Source: Lachnospiraceae bacterium (GTDB taxonomy: Bacteria; Bacillota; Clostridia; Lachnospirales; Lachnospiraceae). From it: a stretch of 7,906 nt of DNA. Shown here piece after piece: positions 1 to 6,569 of the stretch. The notes under the pieces are model-generated. The model was not told the DNA's origin. It saw only the letters and a list, made by a program, of their open reading frames with translations, and did not search any database. The stretch lies in contig SFNX01000083.1 in assembly GCA_004552595.1 (NCBI GenBank), positions 1 to 7,906 of the forward strand. Direction: 5' to 3'. Position numbers and translations under genes: made by a program. Each line of letters begins with the position of its first letter. Position 1 is the first letter of the stretch.

Positions 1-123
1 GAAGAGAGAAAGGCTGCCAAGAAGGAAAAGGACTTTGCAAAGGCAGACGCAATAAGGGACGAGCTTCTCTCTAAGGGCATTACAATTAAGGATACACGCG
101 AGGGCGTAGTGTGGAGCATATAG
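1..123 (+). CDS. cysS: Cysteinyl-tRNA synthetase, C-terminal end (5' partial)
   Basis: These are the last 40 codons of a gene that begins before the window, read in frame 1 and ending with TAG at 121-123. The visible protein is a lysine-rich helix (KKEKDFAKADAIRDELLSKG) followed by ITIKDTREGVVWSI. This is the characteristic C-terminus of bacterial CysRS, where the KDF-ADAIRDEL helix and the DT-EGV-W ending are conserved. CysRS attaches cysteine to tRNA-Cys in the cytoplasm. None of the catalytic motifs are visible because they lie upstream. The gene overlaps the start of mrnC by 13 bases; cysS followed by mrnC and rlmB is a classic Firmicute arrangement. The family call is firm, although only the tail can be seen. 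Confidence 0.9.
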   Translation, partial: EERKAAKKEKDFAKADAIRDELLSKGITIKDTREGVVWSI

Positions 124-554
124 AAAAACCAATTCTTTTGACTGTTAATGAAATATTTAACTCAAAAGAAGTCAGACCAAATGAATATTCTCCACTGGCA
201 CTTGCATTTATTGGCGACAGTGTCTTTGACTTAGTAATAAAATCTGTAATAGTTGAAAAAGCCAACTGTCAGGTCAATAAGCTCCAGAACAAAACGAGTA
301 AAATCGTACGCGCAACTACTCAGGCACTCATAGTGGATGCTTTAAAGGACGAACTTAGCGAGGAAGAGGCTAACATATACAGGCGCGGGAGAAACGCCAA
401 GCCGTACACTAAGGCAAAAAATGCGAGCTATTCAGAGTACTGTAAGGCTACAGGGCTTGAAGCCTTAGTCGGGTATCTGTATTTAAAGGGTGATACTGAG
501 CGCCTTATAGCATTAATTAAAACAGGGCTTGAAAACGCTGAAATTACTATATAA
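111..554 (+). CDS. mrnC: Mini-ribonuclease III (Mini-III)
   Basis: The 147-residue protein is a stand-alone RNase III catalytic domain without a dsRNA-binding domain, the expected size for Mini-III. Visible family signatures are SPLALAFIGDSVFDLV (27-42, catalytic Asp36), YRRGRNAK (90-97), KNAS (103-106) and TGLEALVGYLYL (114-125, second catalytic acidic residue Glu117). In Bacillus this enzyme trims both ends of 23S rRNA precursor, working as a dimer on double-stranded stems; that role is inferred here from the family. The start is GTG at 111, inside the end of cysS. A GAGGG stretch lies about 6-7 bases upstream, and no in-frame ATG exists before the conserved core. The 13-base overlap implies translation coupled to cysS and no promoter of its own. 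Confidence 0.93.
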   Translation: MEHIEKPILLTVNEIFNSKEVRPNEYSPLALAFIGDSVFDLVIKSVIVEKANCQVNKLQNKTSKIVRATTQALIVDALKDELSEEEANIYRRGRNAKPYTKAKNASYSEYCKATGLEALVGYLYLKGDTERLIALIKTGLENAEITI

Positions 555-593
555 AATAACAATCTTTCAGCTTACCGGCATAATAACATAATC

Positions 594-615
594 GGTGTCC
601 AATAAATGGGACACC
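594..615. repeat. Perfect 7-bp inverted repeat between mrnC and rlmB
   Basis: GGTGTCC (594-600) and GGACACC (609-615) are exact reverse complements separated by 8 bases. As RNA this would be a short hairpin, but no run of T follows, so it is a poor intrinsic terminator. As DNA it is a palindrome lying just upstream of a possible extended -10 element, which is where an operator would sit. A second, weaker pairing, ACCGG (574-578) with TCGGT (592-596, including one G-T pair), would compete with its left arm. Function is unknown. Confidence 0.5.
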
Positions 616-620
616 ATATG

Positions 621-629
621 TGCTATACT
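621..629 (+). promoter_or_regulatory. Possible extended -10 promoter for the rlmB-ispD operon
   Basis: TGC-TATACT (621-629) is a good extended -10 element, placing transcription start near 636, about 30 bases before the rlmB start. No recognisable -35 hexamer is found 16-18 bases upstream; that region is AATAAAT-like and is the loop of the inverted repeat at 594-615. The site is in the only gap of notable size (555-665) before the long operon, which supports a promoter here. Transcription may also read through from cysS-mrnC. Confidence 0.35.
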
Positions 630-665
630 TGAAAAAAATAAAACAGACGGCAAAAGGACATTAAG

Positions 666-1415
666 ATGGAAGGATACGAAGAGTATTTAATAGAAGGAAG
701 AAATGCGGTAATAGAGGCAATAAGGGCAGGCAAGGACATTGACAAACTGTATGTACTTGACGGTTGCCAGGACGGACCGATTGTTACTATTAAGAGAGAA
801 GCGCGTAAGACGGACGCGATTATTAAATATGTAACGAAAGAGCGTCTTGACCAGTTGAGTTCTACAGGCCATCACCAGGGGGTGATAGCTCAGGCGGCCG
901 CATACAATTATTCTGAGGTTGATGATATTCTTGCCGAGGCTGAACAGAAGGGCGAGCCTCCGTTTATTTTCCTGCTTGACGGAATAGAGGACCCACACAA
1001 CCTTGGAGCTATAATAAGGACAGCTAATATTGCCGGTGCGCACGGTGTAATCATCCCTAAAAACAGAGCTGTGGGGTTGACTGCAACGGTCAACAGAGCT
1101 TCTGCAGGTGCTCTTAACTATACTAAGGTGGCCAAGGTTACTAATATTGGTAAGACAATTGATGAACTTAAAGATAAAGGAATATGGTTTGTTTGTGCCG
1201 ATATGGACGGGCAGGTTATGTACAGCCAGAACCTAACCGGTCCGATCGGACTTGTAATAGGAAACGAAGGCGACGGAGTATCAAGGCTTGTAAGAGAGAA
1301 ATGCGACTATGTCACTTCAATCCCGATGAAGGGAGAAATTGAATCGCTGAATGCATCAGTAGCCGCAGGCGTTTTGGCATACGAAATTGTACGTCAGCGT
1401 ATGTACGGTAAATGA
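666..1415 (+). CDS. rlmB: 23S rRNA (guanosine-2'-O-)-methyltransferase RlmB, TrmH/SpoU family
   Basis: The 249-residue protein has the two parts of the TrmH group 3 family. An N-terminal substrate-binding domain begins with GRNAVIEAIRAGKDIDKLYV (11-30). The C-terminal SPOUT domain carries motif 1 (DGIEDPHNLGAIIRTA, 105-120), motif 2 (GLVIGNEGDGVSRLV, 195-209) and motif 3 around IPMKGEIESLNASVAAG (219-235), whose trefoil knot binds S-adenosylmethionine. Likely key residues are Arg118, Glu201 and Asn229. RlmB methylates the 2'-OH of a P-loop guanosine in 23S rRNA; some Firmicute paralogs act on other sites, so the exact target is inferred. AAAGGA at 653-658 supports the ATG at 666. The stop overlaps the next start as ATGA. 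It follows mrnC as in many Firmicutes and is the first gene of the tight operon. Confidence 0.92.
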   Translation: MEGYEEYLIEGRNAVIEAIRAGKDIDKLYVLDGCQDGPIVTIKREARKTDAIIKYVTKERLDQLSSTGHHQGVIAQAAAYNYSEVDDILAEAEQKGEPPFIFLLDGIEDPHNLGAIIRTANIAGAHGVIIPKNRAVGLTATVNRASAGALNYTKVAKVTNIGKTIDELKDKGIWFVCADMDGQVMYSQNLTGPIGLVIGNEGDGVSRLVREKCDYVTSIPMKGEIESLNASVAAGVLAYEIVRQRMYGK

Positions 1416-1987
1416 TTATGAAGAACAGACTGGCGATTTTTGACCTTGACGGAACTTTATTTGACACGAGGAAGGTTAACTATCAGGCTTATAAATATGC
1501 CCTTGATAAGTATGGAGTAGAGCTTGACTATGAGCTTTTTGCATCGCAGTTTAACGGAAGGCTTTACAAGACTTATATGGGAACGCTTATGGGTGATGTG
1601 ATTGGCACGGATGAGAATATTGAAGCTGCCCACAACCTTAAAATAGAAAAGTATTCTCAATTCCTTAACGATGCAGTAATAAACGATTCGCTCTTTTCGA
1701 TGATTGACTGCATGAAGGACACATATCATATTGCGCTTGTGACAACCGGTGCGACAAAGAATGTTTATCAGATTCTTGATTATTTTAATGTTCGTAATAA
1801 ATTTGAACTTATCATTACGCAAAATGACGTTGTCAACAAAAAGCCTGACCCTGAGGGCTTTTTGAAAGCTATGGAATACTTTAATGTAAGCAGGGAAAAT
1901 ACAATTGTATTCGAGGATTCGGATGTAGGGATTGAAGCTGCAAAGAAAGCAGGGCTTGTTACATATATTGTGAAAGGATATTCATAA
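1412..1987 (+). CDS. HAD-superfamily hydrolase, subfamily IA (phosphatase or beta-phosphoglucomutase-like)
   Basis: The 191-residue soluble protein carries all four HAD motifs. These are DLDGT (11-15; nucleophile Asp11, acid/base Asp13), a Thr at the end of the hydrophobic strand IALVTTG (T111/T112), Lys144 in NKKPDPEGF, and the acidic motif VFEDSDVGIEAA (E168/D169). The region between motifs I and II is a small helical cap, as in subfamily IA enzymes such as phosphoglycolate phosphatase or beta-phosphoglucomutase. The substrate cannot be read from the sequence. The start overlaps rlmB as ATGA (1412-1415). A second in-frame ATG at 1418 would remove two residues and is equally plausible; neither has a strong ribosome binding site, so coupling to rlmB translation is likely. 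The stop shares one base with the next start. Confidence 0.85.
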   Translation: MIMKNRLAIFDLDGTLFDTRKVNYQAYKYALDKYGVELDYELFASQFNGRLYKTYMGTLMGDVIGTDENIEAAHNLKIEKYSQFLNDAVINDSLFSMIDCMKDTYHIALVTTGATKNVYQILDYFNVRNKFELIITQNDVVNKKPDPEGFLKAMEYFNVSRENTIVFEDSDVGIEAAKKAGLVTYIVKGYS

Positions 1988-2472
1988 TGACAATAGAATT
2001 TGATGTACAGATGACAACTCAGAAGATGTATGACTATATGTTGTTTCACACGTTTCGTTCGTTTTCGGGAATTATGGGTGAGATAGTCGGGATATTGCTT
2101 ATTGCTGCGTATTTTGTAGCACATAGGCCGTTATATCTTATTGCGGGAATTGTAGTTGTGTTCTATCTGCCGGTCGCATTATATCTTAATGCTAAGAAGC
2201 AGGTTACACTTAATCCTGTGTTTAAGACTCCGCTTCACTATATTCTTGATGATGAGGGCATTACGGTTCATTCGGGTGATGCGAGCGATTCGCAGAAGTG
2301 GGAAGATATGTATAAAGCTGTTTCATCAGGTAAGAGCATCATCATCTACACGAATAAAATTAATGCGTGTATTTTTCCAAAGGCTGATCTTAAGGATAAG
2401 CTCCCAGACGTTATTGCAATGATAAGCACTCATATGGATCCTAAACGCGTAGTAATAAGGACAATGTCATGA
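1987..2472 (+). CDS. YcxB-like membrane protein of unknown function
   Basis: The 161-residue protein has a short polar N-terminus, two adjacent hydrophobic segments (about 29-46 and 50-68) forming a probable membrane hairpin, and a C-terminal soluble domain of about 90 residues. The soluble part reads as beta-strand-rich: YILDDEGITVHSG (85-97), a conserved-looking Trp (KWEDMY, 104-109), then SIIIYTNKINACIFPK (117-132). The pattern of DDEGI, W-D-, IIIYT and a Phe-Pro-Lys turn matches what I recall of the YcxB-like family, whose function is unknown. Both termini are probably cytoplasmic. AAAGGA at 1973-1978 supports the start, which shares base 1987 with the preceding stop. The stop overlaps tsaE as ATGA. 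Family assignment is moderate; function is unassigned. Confidence 0.65.
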   Translation: MTIEFDVQMTTQKMYDYMLFHTFRSFSGIMGEIVGILLIAAYFVAHRPLYLIAGIVVVFYLPVALYLNAKKQVTLNPVFKTPLHYILDDEGITVHSGDASDSQKWEDMYKAVSSGKSIIIYTNKINACIFPKADLKDKLPDVIAMISTHMDPKRVVIRTMS

Positions 2473-2900
2473 CAGAAGTTTTTGAATCATACTCTACAGA
2501 GGATACATTTGAATATGCAAAAAAGCTTGGAAAGAATGCCAAGCCCGGCCAGGTTTACACATTAACGGGAGATCTAGGAGTAGGGAAAACGGTTTTTACC
2601 AAGGGCTTTGCAAGTGGACTTTCAATAGATGAACCGGTTGACAGCCCGACATTTACAATAGTTAAGGAATATTTGTCAGGCAGAATGAATTTCTATCATT
2701 TCGATGTATACAGAATCGGCGATGTATCAGAAATGGATGAAATCGGATACGAGGATTATTTTTATTCTGACGGAGTATGCATTATCGAATGGGCTAACTT
2801 AATAGAAGAGATTATTCCTAGTGATGCGATATCGGTTACGATAGAAAAGAACCTTGAAAAAGGCTTTGACTATAGAAAGATACAGATTAAGGCGAATTGA
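2469..2900 (+). CDS. tsaE: tRNA threonylcarbamoyladenosine biosynthesis ATPase TsaE
   Basis: The 143-residue protein is a compact P-loop ATPase of normal TsaE length. Walker A is GDLGVGKT (34-41), followed by the family signatures DSPTFTIVKEY (58-68), FYHFDVYR (75-82, with Asp79) and CIIEWANLIEEIIP (104-117). TsaE hydrolyses ATP and resets the TsaB-TsaD complex during formation of t6A at position 37 of ANN-decoding tRNAs. AAGGA at 2457-2461 supports the ATG at 2469, which overlaps the upstream stop as ATGA. tsaB begins three bases after the stop, the usual pairing, so partner genes are adjacent. TsaC, which makes the threonylcarbamoyl-AMP donor, is not in this window. Confidence 0.95.
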   Translation: MTEVFESYSTEDTFEYAKKLGKNAKPGQVYTLTGDLGVGKTVFTKGFASGLSIDEPVDSPTFTIVKEYLSGRMNFYHFDVYRIGDVSEMDEIGYEDYFYSDGVCIIEWANLIEEIIPSDAISVTIEKNLEKGFDYRKIQIKAN

Positions 2901-2903
2901 TTT

Positions 2904-3602
2904 ATGAAGATTTTGGCAATAGATTCTTCGGGACTTGTGGCAACTGTTGCGGTTTTAGAGGATGATGAATTAATAGCAGAATATACAGTTAATTATAAGA
3001 AGACTCACTCAGAGACACTTCTTCCGATGCTTGATGAAATCAAGTCAATGATTAACCTTGACTTAAGTGAGATTGATGCAATTGCTGTGACAAAGGGACC
3101 CGGTTCATTTACAGGGCTTAGAATCGGTTCTGCAACAGTAAAGGGACTTGCATATGCGCTTAATGTCCCTATTATTTCTGTTCCGACAGTTGATGCATTA
3201 AGCATGAATCTGTGGGGAAGTGACAAGCTTATTGTTCCTGTTATGGATGCAAGACGAGAACAGGTGTATACAGGTATTTATGAATTTGCAGGCGGTGAGC
3301 ATACCTGCATTTTAGAACAGGACGCACTGTCAGTTGAAGATTTATGCAAAAAGATTAACGATTTATCGCGCGAGGTTATTTTGCTTGGCGATGCAGTTCC
3401 GGTATATAAGGATAAGTTTGATGAATTAATCAAGGTACCTCATTCATATGCGCCTGCGAACATGAATAGGCAGAAGGCTTCATCCCTTGGAGTTCTGGCA
3501 TTTGAATATTTTAGGAAGGGACTTACAGAGAGCGCTTTTGACCATAAGCCTGAGTATTTAAGGCTTTCACAAGCTGAACGTGAGAGAATGGAAAGACAAT
3601 AA
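2904..3602 (+). CDS. tsaB: tRNA threonylcarbamoyladenosine biosynthesis protein TsaB
   Basis: The 232-residue ASKHA-fold protein is the non-catalytic partner of TsaD. Signatures are MKILAIDSSG (1-10), the HSETLLPML segment (35-43), VTKGPGSFTGLRIGSATVKG (62-81) and PVMDARREQVYTGIY (112-126). It lacks the His-x3-His metal site seen in TsaD, which separates the two paralogs. TsaB dimerises with TsaD and provides the interface where TsaE docks. AAGG at 2889-2892 lies 11 bases before the ATG, a somewhat long spacing. The gene sits three bases after tsaE, and rimI starts on the base after its TAA. The C-terminal part (about 150-232) is variable, as usual for the family. Confidence 0.93.
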   Translation: MKILAIDSSGLVATVAVLEDDELIAEYTVNYKKTHSETLLPMLDEIKSMINLDLSEIDAIAVTKGPGSFTGLRIGSATVKGLAYALNVPIISVPTVDALSMNLWGSDKLIVPVMDARREQVYTGIYEFAGGEHTCILEQDALSVEDLCKKINDLSREVILLGDAVPVYKDKFDELIKVPHSYAPANMNRQKASSLGVLAFEYFRKGLTESAFDHKPEYLRLSQAERERMERQ

Positions 3603-4040
3603 ATGACAGATATTGTAATCCGTGAAATGTCCGATGAAGACATCGACAAAGTTTCTATTATAGAAGAAGAGTGCTTCTCAATGCCATGGAAGCCTGATGA
3701 TTTCAGGCAGATGATTGAAAATGACAATATGACATATGTTGTATTGACTCTTGATGGCGAAGTGATTGGCGGCGCAGGGTTAAGATGTATACTAACGGAT
3801 GGTGAGATTACTAACGTTGCAATCACTAAGAAACACAGGAGCAAGGGATACGCAAAGCCAATGCTTGAAAAGCTTATGGAACTTGGAAGAAAGCTTGGAT
3901 GCGAGGCGTTCACACTTGAAGTAAGAGTGAGTAATGAGCCTGCAATCAGACTCTATAAATCTCTCGGGTTTAGAGAAGCAGGAATCCGGCCTAATTTTTA
4001 CGACAAACCAAAGGAAGACGCCCTTATTATGTGGGCATAA
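3603..4040 (+). CDS. rimI: GNAT N-acetyltransferase, RimI-type (ribosomal protein S18 N-terminal alanine acetyltransferase)
   Basis: The 145-residue single-domain GNAT has IVIREMSDEDIDKVSIIEEECF at the N-terminus, WKPDDF (29-34), the acetyl-CoA-binding region ITNVAITKKHRSKGYAKPML (69-88) and LEVRVSNEPAIRLYKSLGF (105-123). The last segment, with EVR-SN-PA--LY-S-GF and a downstream DALIM ending, is typical of RimI. RimI acetylates the N-terminus of S18 in E. coli; many bacterial homologs are less specific. The pyrophosphate-binding loop reads RSKGYA, with Ala in place of the usual second Gly, and the following KPMLEKL is unusual beside the common -LL- pattern. GGAAAG at 3590-3595 supports the ATG, which follows the tsaB stop directly. 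Placement between tsaB and tsaD is common in bacteria and supports RimI over other GNATs. Confidence 0.87.
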   Translation: MTDIVIREMSDEDIDKVSIIEEECFSMPWKPDDFRQMIENDNMTYVVLTLDGEVIGGAGLRCILTDGEITNVAITKKHRSKGYAKPMLEKLMELGRKLGCEAFTLEVRVSNEPAIRLYKSLGFREAGIRPNFYDKPKEDALIMWA

Positions 4041-4045
4041 TTAAT

Positions 4046-4954
4046 ATGTTAGACGTATGTTTACTTGGAACAGGCGGTATGATGCCGCTTTCATACAGAT
4101 GGCTTACCTCATTGATGATGAGATACAATGGGACAAGCATTTTGATCGACTGTGGTGAGGGTACCCAGATAGCAATGGCTAAGAAGGGGTGGAGTCCAAA
4201 ACCTATTGATATTATTTGCTTTACACATTTTCATGCAGATCATATCAGTGGTATCGTGGGAATGCTCCTTTGCATGGGAAACGCCGACAGAACCGAACCG
4301 GTTACAATGATCGGACCGAGAGGTCTTGAGAGAGTCATTAATTCGATGAGAATTATTGCGCCTGAGCTTCCGTTTGAGCTTAATTTCATTGAGATTACTG
4401 AGCTTGAGCAGGAATTTGATTTTGGAGATTTCAGAATCAGAGCCTTCAGGGCTAATCACAACATAATGTGCTATGGCTACAGTCTTGAGATTGACAGAAC
4501 AGGTAAGTTTGACGTTGAGAGAGCCAAGGCACTTAATATTCCTGTTAATATGTGGGGCAGACTGCAAAACGGCGAGGAGATAGAATATGAGGGAAGGTAC
4601 TTAACGCCTGATATGGTGCTCGGCCCTGACAGAAAGGGAATAAAGCTCACATACTGCACAGATTCAAGACCTACCGATATGATCGTTAAAAACGCTGCGG
4701 ATTCGGACCTTTTCATATGTGAAGGAATGTACGGCGAGCCGGGCATGGAGAAGAAGGCACGCGAGAATAAGCATATGACGTTTTATGAGGCAGCCGACAT
4801 GGCTAAGAGGGCTAATGTCAAGGAACTTTGGCTGACGCATTACAGCCCAAGCCTAAATTATCCTAAAGAATACGAGAACGCTGCAAGGGAGATTTTCCCT
4901 AATACACACACCTGCAAGGATGGCAGAACTAAGGAAATAAATTTTGAAGAATAA
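4046..4954 (+). CDS. rnz: Ribonuclease Z (metallo-beta-lactamase-fold tRNA 3'-processing endonuclease)
   Basis: The 302-residue protein opens with MLDVCLLGTGGMMPL and carries the zinc motif THFHADH (60-66). Further probable ligands are His138 (ANHNIMCYGY), Asp206 (CTDSRP), His243 (NKHMTF) and His265 (LTHYSP). The stretch from FDVERAKALNIPVN (155-168) to about LGPDRKGIK (192-200) matches the exosite arm that grips the tRNA elbow in bacterial RNase Z, which favours true RNase Z over a generic hydrolase. It would cut tRNA precursors after the discriminator base when CCA is not encoded. I chose ATG at 4046, five bases after rimI, because family members I know begin MLDVCLLGTGG. An in-frame GTG at 4031 would add five residues. 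AAGGAAG at 4011-4017 is far from either start. The 3' end overlaps the next gene by 11 bases. Confidence 0.88.
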   Translation: MLDVCLLGTGGMMPLSYRWLTSLMMRYNGTSILIDCGEGTQIAMAKKGWSPKPIDIICFTHFHADHISGIVGMLLCMGNADRTEPVTMIGPRGLERVINSMRIIAPELPFELNFIEITELEQEFDFGDFRIRAFRANHNIMCYGYSLEIDRTGKFDVERAKALNIPVNMWGRLQNGEEIEYEGRYLTPDMVLGPDRKGIKLTYCTDSRPTDMIVKNAADSDLFICEGMYGEPGMEKKARENKHMTFYEAADMAKRANVKELWLTHYSPSLNYPKEYENAAREIFPNTHTCKDGRTKEINFEE

Positions 4955-5549
4955 TTCAGGGAAGAATGTTTCAGGAAAAGGCATATTTGTTATGGTTGTA
5001 CTGGCGCTTTTTGTGCTGGCTACTTTCTATATCATAAATAACCGCGCAAAGCGCATTGAAAAAGATGTCGATAAGGTGAGTCCTGTAAAGGAACTTCTTG
5101 TGATGGATTTGTCGGCAAATTATCCGAACACCCCTAAGGAAGTCGTTAGAATGTACGCAGAGATTACGCGATGTTTTTATGGAGAGAGCTACTCTGAGGA
5201 TGAATTTATCGCTCTTGCTAAGTTGTCGCGTGAGCTGTTTGACCAGGAGCTTATAGATAACCAGGACGAAGAATCATACATTCGCGCTCTTCGTGCAGAG
5301 GTTGCATTATATAAGCAGAAGAACAGCACAATTTCTAGTGTTTCGATTTCTTCAAGCGCAGATGTTGAATATTATAATTTCAAAGATGATGAATGGGCTC
5401 AGCTTGTCGTTATATACTCTATTAAGACCGGCAGCAGTACAAGTCCTACTAAGGAAAGATTTTTACTTCGAAAGGACGATGAAGGACACTGGAAGATTTT
5501 CGGTTTCAGAAATGAAAGTCTCAATAAGTCCGAAAATGGTGAACAATAA
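4944..5549 (+). CDS. Single-pass membrane-anchored protein of unknown function (DUF6715-like)
   Basis: The 201-residue protein has a short positively charged N-terminus, one transmembrane helix (about 14-32, GIFVMVVLALFVLATFYII), a basic stop (NNRAKR), and an extracytoplasmic domain. That domain has a helical part (VSPVKELLVMDLSANYPNTP, then TRCFYGESYSEDEFIALAK) followed by a beta-rich part ending in ERFLLRKDDEGHWKIFGF (171-188). The latter half looks like a lumazine-binding/NTF2-type or SnoaL-like fold, but this is a guess. The YPNTPKEVV and CFYGE-YSEDE patterns recall a family I know as DUF6715, mainly from Lachnospiraceae. No lipobox or catalytic motif is visible. The start is TTG at 4944: AAGGAAA (4931-4937) sits 7 bases upstream, and the next in-frame ATG falls inside the membrane helix. 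The start overlaps rnz by 11 bases and tsaD follows the stop directly. Confidence 0.78.
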   Translation: MKNNSGKNVSGKGIFVMVVLALFVLATFYIINNRAKRIEKDVDKVSPVKELLVMDLSANYPNTPKEVVRMYAEITRCFYGESYSEDEFIALAKLSRELFDQELIDNQDEESYIRALRAEVALYKQKNSTISSVSISSSADVEYYNFKDDEWAQLVVIYSIKTGSSTSPTKERFLLRKDDEGHWKIFGFRNESLNKSENGEQ

Positions 5550-6569
5550 ATGGAAAACGTTACGATTCTTGCAATTGAGAGTTCATGCGACGAAACAGCA
5601 GCAGCCGTTGTAAGGAATGGCCGGGATGTGCTCTCAAATGTTATTTATTCGCAGATTGATTTACATACGGTTTATGGCGGAGTTGTACCTGAAATAGCAT
5701 CAAGAAAGCATATTGAGAAGGTGACTCAGGTTGTTGACAAAGCATTAAGCGATGCTTCGCTAACTCTTAAAGAAATTGATGCAATTGCAGTAACATATGG
5801 CCCGGGACTTGTCGGCGCGCTTTTAGTCGGCGTTTCCTTTGCAAAATCATTAAGCTTTGCAACAGGCATCCCTCTTATAGGTGTACATCATATCGAAGGC
5901 CACATCTGTGCCAACTATATAGAGAACAAGGAATTAAAGCCTCCTTTTATGGCACTTGTCGTCTCGGGCGGACATACCCACCTTGTTAAAGTCGCAGATT
6001 ATGGTGAATATGAGATTTTAGGCCGCACAAGAGACGACGCGGCAGGAGAAGCATTTGATAAAGTCGCAAGAGCGATAGGACTTGGATATCCCGGCGGACC
6101 GAAGGTTGACAAGGTTTCTAAGGAAGGAAACCCTGATGCCATTGTTTTCCCGAAGGCTAAGGTTAACGATAGTGTTTATGATTTCAGCTTTTCAGGACTT
6201 AAGTCGGCGGTTCTTAATTATTTGAACCAGGCTCAGATGAAAGATGAGACCATTAATGTAGCTGATGTTGCGGCATCTTTTCAAAAGGCTGTTGTTGATG
6301 TGCTTGTTGAGCATACGATTCAGGCCGCAGGAGAATACGGATTTAAAGAAATCGCCCTTGCCGGTGGTGTTGCCTCTAACTCTTCATTAAGAAGCGCAAT
6401 GGAAGAAGCATGCAAGAAGAGAGGGCTCACGCTTTACAGACCGTCGCCGATATTTTGCACAGACAATGCTGCGATGATTGGAGTCGCAGGCTACTACGAA
6501 TATATTAAAGGAAACAGAAGCGATTTCCACTTGAACGCAGTGCCAAGCCTTAAGTTAGGGGAGAGGTAA
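5550..6569 (+). CDS. tsaD: tRNA N6-adenosine threonylcarbamoyltransferase TsaD
   Basis: The 339-residue protein is a full-length TsaD/Kae1/Qri7-family ASKHA enzyme. It shows LAIESSCDETAAAVV (7-21), VVPEIASRKH (45-54), VTYGPGLVGALLVG (81-94), the metal-binding GVHHIEGH (111-118; His114 and His118), VSGGHTHLV (138-146), DDAAGEAFDKVAR (162-174), DFSFSGLKSAV (211-221), AGGVASNS (271-278) and CTDNAAMIG (303-311, metal ligand Asp305). It transfers threonylcarbamoyl from TC-AMP to A37 of ANN-decoding tRNAs in complex with TsaB and TsaE, both encoded upstream in the same operon. GGTGA at 5538-5542 is positioned 7 bases before the ATG, which comes directly after the preceding stop. The TAA shares base 6569 with ispD. 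All key residues are intact. Confidence 0.97.
   Translation: MENVTILAIESSCDETAAAVVRNGRDVLSNVIYSQIDLHTVYGGVVPEIASRKHIEKVTQVVDKALSDASLTLKEIDAIAVTYGPGLVGALLVGVSFAKSLSFATGIPLIGVHHIEGHICANYIENKELKPPFMALVVSGGHTHLVKVADYGEYEILGRTRDDAAGEAFDKVARAIGLGYPGGPKVDKVSKEGNPDAIVFPKAKVNDSVYDFSFSGLKSAVLNYLNQAQMKDETINVADVAASFQKAVVDVLVEHTIQAAGEYGFKEIALAGGVASNSSLRSAMEEACKKRGLTLYRPSPIFCTDNAAMIGVAGYYEYIKGNRSDFHLNAVPSLKLGER

Noticed and set aside
594..615. Intrinsic terminator after mrnC
   Set aside because: The 7-bp stem has no following T-run, and the bases after it contain a promoter-like element, so it was kept only as an inverted repeat.
3440..3913. Long open frame on the minus strand across tsaB and rimI
   Set aside because: It lies opposite two well-supported genes, its translation has no recognisable domain, and its start region shows no ribosome binding site pattern; it is a coding shadow.
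4031..4045. Upstream GTG start for rnz adding MGIIN
   Set aside because: It overlaps rimI by 10 bases, its nearest ribosome binding site is about 13 bases away, and family members I know begin at MLDVCLLGTGG. It cannot be fully excluded.
4109..4567. Long open frame on the minus strand inside rnz
   Set aside because: It is fully antisense to a conserved catalytic gene, with a low-complexity, family-free translation.
5293..5613. Plus-strand open frame across the membrane protein and tsaD start
   Set aside because: It is out of frame with two supported genes and has no family features.
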